Below, piece by piece: positions 47,720 to 53,134 of a stretch of DNA of 64,000 bases. Each line of letters begins with the position of its first letter. Position 1 is the stretch's first letter. Both the position numbers and the translations under genes were made by a program. Below the pieces are notes generated by a model. It was not told the DNA's origin and ran no database searches. It was given only the letters and a program-made list of their open reading frames with translations. The DNA is from Candidula unifasciata (Eukaryota; Mollusca; Gastropoda; Stylommatophora; Geomitridae), in NCBI GenBank assembly GCA_905116865.2, contig CAJHNH020002491.1:326642-390641 (forward strand), given 5' to 3'.

Positions 47720-48228
47720 AGTGAGAGCGAGAGAGAGAGAGACAGGTGGATAGAGAGAGCATGATTGCGACATACAGCGAAATGCTGACAGAGAATGAAT
47801 GAGAGGTGAGGAGGGGAAGGTAGAACTCGAGACAGAGAAAACGTGTCTGTGAGAGAAGGGGAGAATGGGGAGGAAGAGACCTTGAGAGAGACCAAGTAAA
47901 CATGCGAGAGAAACTAAGAGGGGTAAGAGAATGCAAAAGAGTTTGAGACTTCAGAAAAGAGAGGGGGGAGAGAAAAAAATCAATAAGAGATAACGAGAGA
48001 TGGAACAGATAAAAGCGAGATAAAGACATGCAGACAGATAAGTAAGCAGGCTGACAAACAGGGCTGTTTGCAGGCAAGGGCCGACGATCGCACAGCAAGA
48101 GATTACCCACAACAACATCTTCGGCATTACCTGTCAAACATACAATCCCACTCTCCAGTGCTTGGGTCTTTTCGCTGTCCTCAATCATCGCCAATATCAA
48201 CAAACGCTGAATCAAGGCTGTGCTTGAT
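20734..48228 (-). CDS. Sec14 (CRAL-TRIO)/spectrin-like protein, PLEKHG4-Solo-Quattro type RhoGEF family, partial
   Basis: Fourteen exons span 27.5 kb and every junction agrees in phase (see the exon entries). About 1,460 residues are covered: a Sec14-like domain (exons 1-4; [42 protein letters not shown]), helical spectrin-like segments (exons 5-10 and the start of 11), then a long Ser/Asp/Lys-rich disordered part (exon 11) and acidic exons 12-14. Sec14 domains bind lipids; family members that end in DH-PH activate Rho GTPases. No DH-PH exon was found to the left, so this is either the front of a GEF, a GEF-less form, or a gene whose last exons lie beyond RPL32. The N-terminus, right of 48228, is also missing. 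SESTD1, MCF2L and Trio share the Sec14-spectrin order and remain alternatives. Exon 11 holds one frame break. Confidence 0.82.
21130..21625 (+). mobile_element. LINE C-terminal fragment
   Basis: Near its end it reads [18 protein letters not shown] then VEGLCSIG, the standard last block of an abundant LINE group (compare 59890-60085), with frame breaks upstream. Confidence 0.75.
21800..21895 (+). mobile_element. Element I copy (GAA-tailed)
   Basis: 'acgaacattacatctccccc' then 'cgacactttgatgagctaca' and a GAA-rich tail. It recurs at 25598-25695 (+), 40505-40600 (-) and 63783-63895 (-). Confidence 0.75.
21905..22110 (-). mobile_element. SINE-C copy, degenerate
   Basis: 'gtgggtacctttatttccca', 'acctggtacccattttaggc', an A18 run, then a tRNA-like remnant. 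Directly follows element I. Confidence 0.65.
22308..22460 (-). mobile_element. Element B fragment
   Basis: 'cttcttcttctgctttgttc', 'gcagaaagttttggtcattg', 'gttattccttgcctgg'. Confidence 0.75.
22460..22630 (+). mobile_element. LINE 3' end with (GAT)n tail
   Basis: Shares 'ggacatgatgatgatgatga' type ending with 30310; the preceding sequence resembles a LINE 3' end. It stops about 35 nt short of exon 13's donor. Confidence 0.5.
22664..22853 (-). CDS. Sec14/spectrin gene, exon 13
   Basis: Phase 0 start after [29 protein letters not shown], then [16 protein letters not shown], one base left at GACAGAG|GTAAGC. Acidic, Ser-rich. Confidence 0.8.
23020..23215. repeat. Repeat K, copy 1
   Basis: Aligns with 51115-51290: 'ctgccgggggccctgaatat', 'gacctctccacgagtgatcc', 'gcactttgtgtcaccgggtg', 'ctggtggggtac'. 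Class unknown. Confidence 0.75.
23630..24115 (-). mobile_element. Two SINE-C copies in tandem order
   Basis: One at about 23630-23800 and another at 23855-24115, each with the 'ctttacttccc.aggac...tggtaccca' body and a decayed tRNA-like head at the right. Confidence 0.75.
24190..24482 (+). mobile_element. Element B copy, full length
   Basis: 'ccccatgtggattctggggc', 'gtcgactaattggcaacatc', 'gtttacagctggtgaactca', then GAA/AAG tail. Confidence 0.9.
24530..24815 (+). mobile_element. LINE C-terminal fragment
   Basis: 'gaggcatatagaaagaataa' and 'cagacgtataaacacaagga' match the LINE end at 40985-41135. Confidence 0.6.
24818..25273. repeat. Repeat H, copy 2
   Basis: Second copy of the 299-736 repeat, here in the intron between exons 12 and 13. 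Matching blocks include 'gtagaattattacataagat' and 'aaactgcattagcaaagtg'. Confidence 0.75.
25416..25497 (-). CDS. Sec14/spectrin gene, exon 12
   Basis: One lead base completes the Arg codon of exon 11; 27 codons [18 protein letters not shown] ... KTQKILE, donor GAG|GTTGGT. Charged helix. Confidence 0.78.
25598..25695 (+). mobile_element. Element I copy (GAA-tailed)
   Basis: 'agtgctcttgacagagctca', 'cattacatctcccccgacac', 'ttcgatgaggtacaaggtgg', then (GAA)n. Confidence 0.8.
25855..26140 (-). mobile_element. LINE C-terminal fragment
   Basis: Antisense of the '[13 protein letters not shown]' block: 'gagcataagccctcaaccaa' and, duplicated, 'gagcataggcacttaactaa'. Confidence 0.65.
26150..26640 (+). 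mobile_element. LINE RT C-terminal fragment
   Basis: Reads [17 protein letters not shown] and [19 protein letters not shown], the conserved end of LINE proteins after the RT core. Confidence 0.75.
26640..26870 (-). mobile_element. LINE fragment
   Basis: Antisense LINE sequence sharing 'acacattctagttatattgt' and 'ctatccactgccagtgtctt' with 58265-58700. Confidence 0.6.
27062..27275 (-). mobile_element. Element B copy
   Basis: 'gcagatagttctggttgtcc', 'cagacagatgcataatgact', 'acatgcttgctaaggg'. Confidence 0.75.
27279..27335. repeat. (AAT)n microsatellite
   Basis: About 17 AAT units with an inverted (ATT) piece after it, in the intron just after exon 11. Confidence 0.95.
27340..27530 (+). mobile_element. 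LINE 3' end abutting the exon 11 donor
   Basis: 'gatgagaaaggccaaaaaag', 'tgtgatgtataccggtacaa' and a short GAT tail match 37640-37815 and 60680-60880. The tail ends about 15-20 nt from the donor at 27542. Confidence 0.65.
27543..29853 (-). CDS. Sec14/spectrin gene, exon 11 (2.3 kb, frame break)
   Basis: Acceptor GATTGTTTCAG, donor GACAG|GTAAGA. The first 180 codons start with a last helix ([19 protein letters not shown]) and turn into Ser/Lys/Pro-rich sequence ([13 protein letters not shown]). The frame closes at 29301, and a second open frame starting at 29314 runs 590 codons to the donor. Exon length implies one surplus base for the flanking phases. Dipeptide-poor, Ser/Asp/Asn-rich, with repeated 'DxxSxS' stretches such as [11 protein letters not shown]: disordered, probably phosphorylated. 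Not likely a pseudogene because every splice site is good. Confidence 0.82.
29880..30330 (+). mobile_element. LINE C-terminal fragment with (GAT)n tail
   Basis: Reads [48 protein letters not shown], then a (ATG)n tail at 30314-30335. Lies 26 nt before the exon 11 acceptor on the opposite strand. Confidence 0.75.
30617..30790 (-). mobile_element. SPIN-type hAT MITE, truncated
   Basis: 'cagcggttctcaacctatgg' is the recognisable terminus, followed by 'tagctaaagaccatcataaa', 'gttatgaagtagctac' and 'ggttgggggtcgccacaaaa'. The other end is lost. Opposite orientation to the complete copy at 52565-52761. Confidence 0.75.
30840..31569. repeat. Degenerate AACCAACT-type satellite, split by a LINE
   Basis: Runs of 'caaccaac', 'actaaac', 'aacaaac' units at 30840-31024 and 31285-31569, with LINE sequence between. 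The right end reaches the exon 10 donor. Confidence 0.8.
31025..31310 (-). mobile_element. LINE C-terminal fragment inside the satellite
   Basis: Antisense: 'gcataggccctcaatcaatt', 'gttctatcttttgccattac', 'tccccatgtcctccccatct'; same block as 58265-58500. Confidence 0.75.
31570..31705 (-). CDS. Sec14/spectrin gene, exon 10
   Basis: Two lead bases complete a Glu codon from exon 9, then [19 protein letters not shown] through RSQARSLAL, two bases left over. Acceptor ACTCCCACACAG; the donor AAG|GTTGGTTAG is part of a repeat array. Both phases match the neighbours, which is why I accept it. Confidence 0.8.
31738..31803 (-). mobile_element. SINE-A 3' fragment
   Basis: 'gttgcgtatcctttacatga' and 'cgttgcagaacaaacccc' equal the tail end of SINE-A at 3120-3180, reversed. 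Lies between exons 9 and 10. Confidence 0.7.
31870..32014 (-). CDS. Sec14/spectrin gene, exon 9
   Basis: 48 codons plus one base. [20 protein letters not shown] to ECLVYMPT, acceptor ACATTCATCAG, donor ACAG|GTAAAT. Confidence 0.83.
32230..32535 (+). mobile_element. LINE C-terminal fragment
   Basis: [20 protein letters not shown] followed by [19 protein letters not shown] and ERALARL: a well-kept LINE C-terminus. Confidence 0.8.
33055..33131. repeat. Alternating purine-pyrimidine tract ending in (CA)n
   Basis: 'gcgctagcgcatgcatgcgc' and 'acatgcacatgtgcgc' then (AC)9. Such alternation can adopt Z-DNA. Confidence 0.8.
33170..33350 (+). mobile_element. Element B copy, 5'-truncated
   Basis: 'gagtgcatgtgccagaagtg', 'accaacagtctgcatacaaa', 'aactttctgctggaatttat'. 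Confidence 0.75.
33430..33775 (+). mobile_element. LINE C-terminal fragment
   Basis: Related to 21130-21625: 'gttaaatggtatggtaggag', 'ttgagagcctgtgtgctatc', followed by a GAA-rich stretch. Confidence 0.65.
33890..34078 (+). mobile_element. Element B copy, 5'-truncated
   Basis: 'ctgagtgcatctacctgaga', 'ttagccagatctgtagaatg', 'aagtttacaggtggtgaata'. Confidence 0.75.
34166..34417 (-). CDS. Sec14/spectrin gene, exon 8
   Basis: 84 codons in phase 0, acceptor TTCTGACCAG, donor AAG|GTTTGG (weak +3). [19 protein letters not shown], a polar loop with [11 protein letters not shown], then [17 protein letters not shown]. Confidence 0.85.
34480..34830 (+). mobile_element. LINE C-terminal fragment
   Basis: 'aagtgctactatgtgcctgt', 'tgtgatgagaagagaggcat', 'tggagaacatggagatgact': same family as 29880-30330. 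Confidence 0.7.
34925..35045 (-). mobile_element. SINE-C remnant
   Basis: 'aactttacttcccaatacaa' and 'ttttagactgggtgaactgt'; weak. A plus-oriented SINE-C tail piece also sits at about 35535-35610. Confidence 0.5.
35695..35965 (-). mobile_element. SINE-C copy
   Basis: 'atatagggctagacctatat', 'ggctttatttaccaggactg', 'aacccatgaccttccacgtc'; head at the right. Confidence 0.85.
35990..36215 (-). mobile_element. SINE-C copy, best head
   Basis: Minus-strand head: GTCGCCGTGGCCGAGTGGCT (A box) and GGTCATGGGTTCGCTCCC (B box), a Leu/Ser-type tRNA-like start. Body as in the other copies, partly deleted between 'cttcccgggtcattttt'. Confidence 0.9.
36452..36577 (-). CDS. Sec14/spectrin gene, exon 7
   Basis: 42 codons in phase 0 ([17 protein letters not shown] ... 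TTTLYDPAK) between TTCTCAAAAG and AAG|GTAAAC. Confidence 0.85.
36645..37019 (-). mobile_element. SINE-D copy
   Basis: The tRNA-like head is at the right ('gagaccacacagccccc' reversed). The body shares 'gatttccaactgccaaagga' and 'gcacaggctctgtagcaccg' with 59120-59525. Confidence 0.85.
37075..37300 (+). mobile_element. LINE C-terminal fragment
   Basis: 'cattttggccacatct'-type FGHI block near 37085, 'gacaactggaaaaatattaa', 'gatcacaagatgtgcagaag' as at 5600-5640. Strongly decayed. Confidence 0.5.
37435..37665. repeat. Three tandem copies of a LINE segment (70-80 bp each)
   Basis: Units start near 37440, 37510 and 37591 with 'tcaacagttatgtcatataa' and carry 'tgaacagattctgaaaagag'. Confidence 0.75.
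37640..37815 (+). mobile_element. LINE C-terminal fragment
   Basis: Reads [19 protein letters not shown] then [14 protein letters not shown], preceded by a broken RGRP block. Same family as 60600-60880. Confidence 0.75.
38005..38100. repeat. (CA)n/(GC-rich) alternating tract
   Basis: 'gcacatgcacgtgcgcatgc' then (AC)n with CG and TG steps; potential Z-DNA. Confidence 0.85.
38183..38530. mobile_element. SINE-A (+) joined to SINE-C (-)
   Basis: 38183-38318 is a decayed SINE-A (plus; 'gagccgaccatttagaggca'). 38320-38530 is SINE-C (minus; 'cgaacccatgaccttctgat'). Confidence 0.7.
38528..38672. repeat. (TA)n array, about 140 bp
   Basis: Almost pure TA with a few T/A runs, beginning about 40 nt inside the intron after exon 6. 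Confidence 0.95.
38715..38961 (-). CDS. Sec14/spectrin gene, exon 6
   Basis: Acceptor TTTTATTTCAG, one lead base completing the Ser codon from exon 5, donor GAG|GTATGT. Helical segment with [18 protein letters not shown] and [13 protein letters not shown], typical of spectrin repeats (Trp and heptad leucines). Confidence 0.88.
39000..39285 (+). mobile_element. SINE-C copy, plus orientation
   Basis: A tRNA-like head close to SINE-A's ('ttaggcgttgtgagtccgac', 'tgatcgaaaccc'), then the SINE-C body reversed relative to other copies. Possibly a head-swapped chimera. Confidence 0.75.
39705..39997 (+). mobile_element. Element B copy, full length
   Basis: 'ccccgtctgggttctgaggc', 'gtatctgcctgagaggcaag', 'agctggtgaacacgaagaag', (GAA)n tail. 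Best plus-strand reference. Confidence 0.92.
40168..40331 (-). CDS. Sec14/spectrin gene, exon 5
   Basis: Acceptor TTTGTGTACAG, phase 0 start, donor [26 protein letters not shown] then [19 protein letters not shown]: amphipathic helices opening the spectrin-like region. Confidence 0.87.
40505..40600 (-). mobile_element. Element I copy
   Basis: 'cttcttcttctcttctccct', 'tgtacctcagtgaagtgtca', 'atataacgttcatta'. Confidence 0.75.
40600..41565. mobile_element. LINE fragments (minus, plus, minus)
   Basis: 40600-40980 on the minus strand reads [18 protein letters not shown], the RT thumb region. 40985-41135 on the plus strand is a C-terminus ([16 protein letters not shown]). 41140-41565 is antisense LINE-like. 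All broken. Confidence 0.65.
41565..41960. other. Intron sequence, no gene
   Basis: Contains short local repeats ('atgcagcctaggtcccacta' and 'gtgcagcctagatcccaaga') before the minisatellite. Confidence 0.5.
41968..42356. repeat. 18-bp minisatellite, about 21 units
   Basis: Unit gaatgctgaagggctggg, alternating with a 'gggatggg' variant, especially from 42130 on. 18 is a multiple of 3, so the minus strand stays open ([15 protein letters not shown] pattern) without being a gene. Confidence 0.95.
42360..42930. other. Intron sequence, nothing recognised
   Basis: No exon or repeat match seen. Confidence 0.5.
42935..43110 (-). mobile_element. LINE C-terminus (CPEC tail)
   Basis: Minus strand: [36 protein letters not shown] and stop; nearly the same as at 48870-49040. 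Lies between exons 4 and 5. Confidence 0.85.
43405..43521 (-). CDS. Sec14/spectrin gene, exon 4
   Basis: 39 codons, phase 0, acceptor ATCGTCAG, donor [28 protein letters not shown] followed by [10 protein letters not shown] is the typical end of a Sec14 domain in RhoGEFs (the 'IDxSQL...DFGG...W' pattern). Confidence 0.9.
43620..43820 (+). mobile_element. Element B copy, 5'-truncated
   Basis: 'tttgaagtctgagtgcatct', 'gcctgagaggtgagaaacca', GAA-rich tail. Confidence 0.8.
44085..44358. repeat. Degenerate 25-bp minisatellite
   Basis: Roughly ten units of tgtggtatatcatgatgtca plus 'cccag', with small deletions. Confidence 0.9.
44360..45000 (-). mobile_element. LINE remnant split by element B
   Basis: Antisense LINE pieces at 44360-44515 and about 44795-45000 flank an element B copy, so B inserted later. 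LINE call is tentative. Confidence 0.45.
44520..44790 (-). mobile_element. Element B copy, near full length
   Basis: 'cttctttttcttctcctttc', 'ttttggattt'-type region, 'gaggcagtgggtctattctt', 'agggccccggaactcg'. Confidence 0.85.
45355..45540 (-). mobile_element. LINE C-terminus with (ACAAG)n tail
   Basis: Minus strand reads [19 protein letters not shown] and in another frame [14 protein letters not shown], then [12 protein letters not shown] and a (ACAAG)5 tail at 45386-45360. Confidence 0.7.
45584..45712 (-). CDS. Sec14/spectrin gene, exon 3
   Basis: 43 codons in phase 0 between CCCAACACAG and TTCAAG|GTAGGT. Reads [19 protein letters not shown] through [10 protein letters not shown], the central beta strand and basic loop of the Sec14 domain. 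It is too short to have stood out as a long frame. Confidence 0.88.
46205..46343. repeat. (GAA)n + (CAA)n compound microsatellite
   Basis: About 25 GAA units followed by about 20 CAA/ACA units, starting only about 38 nt inside the intron after exon 2. Confidence 0.95.
46381..46631 (-). CDS. Sec14/spectrin gene, exon 2
   Basis: Acceptor GTTTTGAAG, two lead nucleotides, 83 codons: [26 protein letters not shown], then [15 protein letters not shown], to DSVE|GTACGG. It forms the first half of the Sec14 fold. Confidence 0.88.
46711..47645. repeat. (GGAT)n tetranucleotide array, about 930 bp
   Basis: GGAT with GCAT, GAAT and rare variants. Reading frames on both strands ('SIHPSIHP', 'WMDGWMDG') come only from the repeat. 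It fills most of the intron between exons 1 and 2. Confidence 0.97.
47683..48020. repeat. (GA)n and GA-rich tract
   Basis: Pure GA near 47690-47715, then purine-rich sequence to about 48020, ending about 110 nt after the exon 1 donor (48130). Confidence 0.9.
48131..48228 (-). CDS. Sec14/spectrin gene, exon 1 of those found
   Basis: Acceptor TTGTTTCTGCAG, one lead nucleotide, 32 codons ([16 protein letters not shown]...ESGIVCLT), then ACAG|GTAATG. The G left over joins GT of the next exon to give the GG of the Sec14 start motif. An upstream exon must exist because the frame is open at the acceptor. Confidence 0.8.
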
Positions 48229-48479
48229 CTGCAGAAACAATTATTTCAGAAGAACATTCACCACCCTGTGCTGTCCCCACCGTGAAGGGCAGTTAGGGTG
48301 AGTGTCCAACCAAGGCCTTCTCTAGATTTTGGAGATCGCCTTGGTCCAACTCATTCGTTTTCCACCTGGGAGTGCACCTTGTCTGTGAGCAGAGGGAGGT
48401 GTGTGTGTGTGTGTGGGGGGGGGGGGTTGTTAAAGTGGGGCGTTAAGCAAAGCAATTTAGGAATTTGGAGTCCATTTGA

Positions 48480-48730
48480 AAGTAAAGTAAAGGACCCTTT
48501 TCCACACCTCTAGGCGTATAGGGCATATAGGGCTAGACCTATATTTTTATAGTCCACTCAGCACAAGATTGGGTCAGCATTACGCCGGCTGTCTTTACTT
48601 CCCGGGACTGCACCCGTTACCCACCTGGAGACAAGGTCATTTTTGTAAAAAAGTCAGGTTCTGCCAAGGAGCGAACCCACGACCTTCCGATCCGCGGTGA
48701 GCATCTAGCCGCTCCGCCACAGCGACTCCC
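48480..48730 (-). mobile_element. SINE-C copy
   Basis: 'catatagggctagacctata', 'tttacttcccgggactgcac', head with 'gaacccacgaccttccgatc' and 'gccgctccgccacagcgact'. Confidence 0.88.
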
Positions 48731-48869
48731 AGTCCATTTGTAGGTTACATGTAATATCCCCTTATACTAACATGTTCTTTCTCTAGACTTACTTAAATGT
48801 TTTATTTAAAGCTCACGTTTTTAACAAAACAACCGAACTATTAGGTACTTCAAGAATAATAGTTGAGTT

Positions 48870-49600
48870 GAGTCAAGAATTGACATTGCTGCACTCGGGG
48901 CATTCCCGTGCATGCTCCGTCCTCATCTTCAGCAGCCAGCGCAGAGTTCCAATACTGATGGTACCGGTCACAATCTGGTTAAAAGTCCGTCTTGCCTTTC
49001 CTCTGAGTGTAATGAGCCGGCCAGACCCTCTGGTTACACCCATGGGCCTCATTCTCTCCAGGCCATAATAATCTTCTTTCTCTACTGATTTCGTTGCTTG
49101 TTCCCAAAGGGTCTTGACCACATCTGCCTTGTCATGTATCAGTTCACCACCCAGTGGCGCATATCCAGCCAATCTGTCTGACTGACCTGGAGAAAAGATC
49201 CAAAGTATGCTCACCACCCGTAACCTTTCCAGTTAAGCTTGCCACTCTGCTCGAAGCATCCCTGTTCTCACCTTTTTTCAGCATGCTTTCAGAGTATGTT
49301 ACAGTTACGACATGTGAATGCATCTTGTTCTTTAGCCACCGGAGAGCTGCAGTTACCGCCTCCACCTCCATTATCATGCTAGATGTTGTGGTGTCATATG
49401 CTAGGCTGTCTTGCACTAAAGATTTGCCATTGGCTTTCGTTACGAACCCCTAGGCACTTCTCTTTCCTCTCAACACTGAACCATCTTAATAGATAATCAG
49501 ATCACCTCGGCGTGAATTGTCGTGAATCAACTGTTGGACTTCAACCTTCGTAGCACCCGCTGGCCACTTTCTGCACACCCGGCCCAAAGTTATCATAACC
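48870..49600 (-). mobile_element. LINE 3' part: RNase H and CPEC tail
   Basis: Minus strand: RNase H motifs MEVEAVTAALRWL and VTYSESM (first Asp of that motif kept as TYSES, catalytic Asp lost), SDRLAGYAPLGGELIHD, then [19 protein letters not shown] and EHARECPECSNVNS stop. Frame broken. Confidence 0.85.
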
Positions 49601-49654
49601 CTACACAGACTTTCCCGCTGGTACTCTGACTCACTCCTCTCCTCACTCAATGTG

Positions 49655-49850
49655 GCTATCCTCCAAATACCGGTCCCAAATTATCGAGGCCAAAAATATA
49701 CCCTAACAAGGCCTCAGTCACATGTAAATTGCGGACCTCTTCCGGGGACTACACAGCATACTGCCGAGAATATCTCCTGCACCACTTCGCGCAGCTAAAC
49801 TAGATGGCTGGGACTCACAAGCAACAACTACCACATCTCATGCAGCTTCC
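49655..49850. mobile_element. MITE-E copy 3, left arm only
   Basis: 'gtggctatcctccaaatacc', 'aaggcctcagtcacatgtaa', 'ctaaactagatggctgggac'. The right arm is missing. Confidence 0.75.
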
Positions 49851-49889
49851 TCTATATTATTTTGATGTCCCTGCTCCAAGAATAACAGT

Positions 49890-50365
49890 ACCTGAACAAA
49901 CATTTCGTGTAAAACTAAGATTCGATTACTCAGAGCACTAGCTATTAGTACATTCACATATGGCTGTGAAATGTGGACCTTAACAACTGAACTTGATAGA
50001 AAATTCTTCGCATATCATACAGAGACAACATTACAAACGAAGAGTTCGCCATAAAATTATACAGCACGTTGACATCTATGAACCTCTTTTAACTAAAGTG
50101 AAAAGGCGAACAATGCAATGGTATGGACATGTAATAAGATCTAACGGCCTCTCAAAAACAATACTGCAGGGCTCAGTGGAGGGAAAGAGGAGAAGAGGCA
50201 GACCAAGAAAGACCTGGTTACAGAACCTGACTGACTGGACAGGCCTCAGGCATGCAACCATGTAGTCCATCGCAACTGGCCGGCAAAGGTGGAGAGAGCT
50301 GATCAGACAGCCAACAGAAATTGATGACCCAACGACACGTAATGTTACTGGAGGATAATGATGAA
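49890..50365 (+). mobile_element. LINE C-terminal fragment, well preserved
   Basis: Open for 90 codons: [20 protein letters not shown], then VEGKRRRGRPRKTWLQNLTD and WTGLRH, ending near a degenerate GAT tail. Reference copy for this LINE family. Confidence 0.85.
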
Positions 50366-50369
50366 ACAA

Positions 50370-51110
50370 ACATTTAAACACACCATAGTAAAAGAAATCT
50401 CAAAAGTAAAAAGCAATTACAATCTACTAGAAATTCAACAATATTTTAACTATCTACTTACGAAAATGGTTTATTGAAATTTCCTGGTTACAACAAGATA
50501 ATCCGAACTATTAAGTACTCCACGAATAACAAAACCTAAACAAACACTTATATACACCACAGCAAAAATAAAATCCAAAGTATAAAGCAGCAACTACAAG
50601 TGATGAGAATATGGCAGCTAGGTCTGTCCCTTTTGTGGTGTGTATGTGTGTGGGATCGGGTTTTCTGTTATGAGCAATTCGCGCCAGGTGGCCGTGTAGG
50701 GAAAAAATGTGGAAGGGTTGGGTAGGAAAGCCACTTTATTGATTTTATTTAGCCTAAGTAATCGGCTACAATGGTTACATACGGCGAGTTGTAATCATAG
50801 ATGTATTAGTCTCAGGGACAACTTGCACCATCCACGATTTATCGGCCCCAGGATACAGGGAGAAAACAATTGCTTTAAAAAAATTGATTGTTGGATTTTC
50901 AAACTGTTGCCTTTAAGGTGGGAAGGTTGGAGGGGAGAAGAAGCAGTTTGAAATCATGGGACGGAAATCATATCTGTCAGATTTGATACAAAGTGCACGA
51001 GACAGAAGGCTGATGAGAGAGCTGACTACCACACGGCATGAACAAATGTCAGATCTTGTCACTAGACATACAACACAGTTTGTTACTTACCGTCCCAATT
51101 AGGATGGAAT
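50370..51110 (+). other. Unassigned; possible LINE end at 50961-51105
   Basis: 50961-51105 on the plus strand reads SDLIQSARDRRLMRELTT; a similar nucleotide block recurs at 55375-55440. The rest shows nothing recognised. Confidence 0.4.
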
Positions 51111-51114
51111 TTTT

Positions 51115-51290
51115 CGTTATTTGAAGCCCTACTCTGGCTCTTGCCGGGGGCCGCAATATAGCCTGGCCATAAATAAGGCCTAAAGGCTGAATGCGGTACC
51201 TGGGACCTCTCCACGGTGATCCTCACCCACATGGTGGCACTTTGTGTCATCGACTGTTAATCGCTTGTGTGATGCCCTGGTGGGGTAAAA
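51115..51290. repeat. Repeat K, copy 2
   Basis: See 23020-23215; 'cttgccgggggccgcaatat', 'gggacctctccacggtgatc', 'gatgccctggtggggta'. Confidence 0.75.
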
Positions 51291-51384
51291 AGTCAGTCAG
51301 GTCTTGTCACTCGCTTTAGGACCATGTACTTTGATTCAAGTCGTAGTAATGCGTCTTCTAATTTAAATGTCTTTCTTGTACTTC

Positions 51385-51765
51385 CAGGGTGTACTTGGGT
51401 GGTCTCGAGGCATGGCGTATCCTTGAAGTGCTGGAGTTCCTGGGTTAAAGACTCAGTGAAGGTTGGTAATTTTCCAGTTGACTTCTAGTAATTTCCCCTG
51501 GTGTCTGGGTACTAAGATTGGACACCCGTATGTATTGTTGCCTACGTAAAAAGTCCCTCGGCAGCTGGAAATCGAAAAAAGTAGCCTAACGGCACTGCCC
51601 GGGCAAAATTTGGAGTCAAAAATCTACCCAAAGTATTTCAGGATCCTCGCAGGTGCTGAGATTCTTTGGACTCAGGCTTGAGTCAGAAGTAGAACGGAGC
51701 AGTATGGGTTACCACCCTTTTGCCGTGACGTTGATCCGTCGTCTAAACGTAACTAATCTTGAGCT
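51385..51765 (+). mobile_element. SINE-D copy
   Basis: 'ggtggtctcgaggcatggcg', 'gtacgta'-type junction, 'acggcactgcccgggcaaaa', 'caggatcctcgcaggtgctg', ending 'gttgatccgtcgtctaaa'. Confidence 0.85.
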
Positions 51766-51779
51766 TCCCTGAGTATCCA

Positions 51780-52080
51780 CTAGTATAAGTAAATGAAGGA
51801 CGCTTTTCCACGCCTTTAGGCATGTTGGGCATATAGCATTAGACCTATATTTTGTAGACCAATTGGCGCATGGTGGTAAGCATCACGACGGCCGCCTTCG
51901 CTTCAAAGGACTGCACCTTGTATCCATTCAAGGCTGAGTCGATCTGGAAGCCAGAGTTTATTTTTTTTTTTTTTTTTTTTTAAATTTTTATTTTTTTAAA
52001 AGTTAGCTTTGTCAGGACCCGAACCCACGACCTTCCGATCCGCAGGCGAGCATGTAACCTCTACACCACGACGACTCACA
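51780..52080 (-). mobile_element. SINE-C copy with T20 insertion
   Basis: 'ggcatgttgggcatatagca', 'ggccgccttcgcttcaaagg', 'acgaccttccgatccgcagg'. Confidence 0.85.
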
Positions 52081-52134
52081 TCCACCCATATGTGTGAATT
52101 TATTTCGTTTGCTTTGTCAGTAAGAGTCAGATCA

Positions 52135-52335
52135 TCGTCCTCATCATCATCATCATTATCATCATCATCATCATTATCATCGCTGTAGTCGTCATTATCA
52201 TCGCCATCATCATCATCATCGTCGTCGTCGTCATTATCATCATCATGATGATCATCACCATCATCATCATCATTAGTAGTATCATCATCAACGTCATCAT
52301 CATCATCCTCTTCATCATCATCATCTTTATCATCA
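52135..52335. repeat. (ATC)n microsatellite, imperfect
   Basis: CATCAT with GTC, ATT and GCC variants over 200 bp. Confidence 0.95.
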
Positions 52336-52564
52336 AAAGCTCACAGCCAGCGCTGGGTTTAAAAATAAGCTAACCAAGCCGCAACTTATTCATTGAATGC
52401 CCCCCCTCCCCGTTGGTCCAGGGGCCTCATGGGGGGGGGGTAATTAGGGACTTTCCAGAGTGCATCTGCTTGAGGGGCAGTGAAACGAGTTTAGAGAGCA
52501 ATGGCAAACTCATTACCAATCCCTTATTATCAAGAAACACATGAAAATGTATCTTTCTTTAGCA

Positions 52565-52761
52565 CAGAGGTTCTCAACCTTCCTAATGCGGCGACCCTTT
52601 GATACAGCTCCTCGTGTTGTGGCAACCCCAACTGTAAAATTATCTTCGTAGCTACTTTATAACTTCAGCGAATTTGTGTTTTCCGATTGTATTAGGCAAC
52701 CCCTGTGAAATGGTCGTTCGACTCCCAAAAGAGGATGCGACCCACAGGTTTAGAACCGCTG
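52565..52761. mobile_element. SPIN-type hAT MITE, both ends present
   Basis: 197 bp. Starts 'cagaggttctcaaccttcct' with 'aatgcggcgaccctttgata', ends 'gcgacccacaggtttagaac' plus 'cgctg', i.e. inverted CAGnGGTTCT termini. Internal blocks 'gtgttgtggcaacccc', 'cgtagctactttataact' and 'taggcaacccctgtgaaa' agree with the SPACE INVADERS (SPIN) non-autonomous element as I recall it. Flanks 'ctttagca' and 'ctctagtc' share a CTAG-like centre, as in SPIN's 8-bp duplications, but decayed. Confidence 0.85.
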
Positions 52762-52769
52762 CTCTAGTC

Positions 52770-53035
52770 CACTGTGGGAAAAGGGGGGGGGGCAGAATAG
52801 ACCCACTGCCTCTTAACAAGCATGTCGTAAAAGTCGACTTATTGGGGGTGTTTCTTTCAAAATCGGAGTGCGTCTGCCCGAGAGGCAAGGAGCCAGTAGT
52901 CTGCATAAAATATGCCATACCTGTAAAATGGATATGCACGTCAATCTCAAGTTCTGGAACAAGACTTAAGTCCAGAAGTGGACGAACAGCCAGAACTTTC
53001 CGTGTGCAGCCAGTGAACGTAAAGAGCATGAACAA
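52770..53035 (+). mobile_element. Element B copy
   Basis: 'agaatagacccactgcctct', 'gtgcgtctgcccgagaggca', 'ccagtgaacgtaaag'. Directly follows the SPIN-type element. Confidence 0.85.
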
Positions 53036-53134
53036 AACAAAAAAGATCACAAAAATCTATCTGTATGTGTAAATCGTGAAGGTGTTCACAAGCGGAAAAA
53101 CCAGACAATTGTGCGTGTTACTCAATCTAAATAA

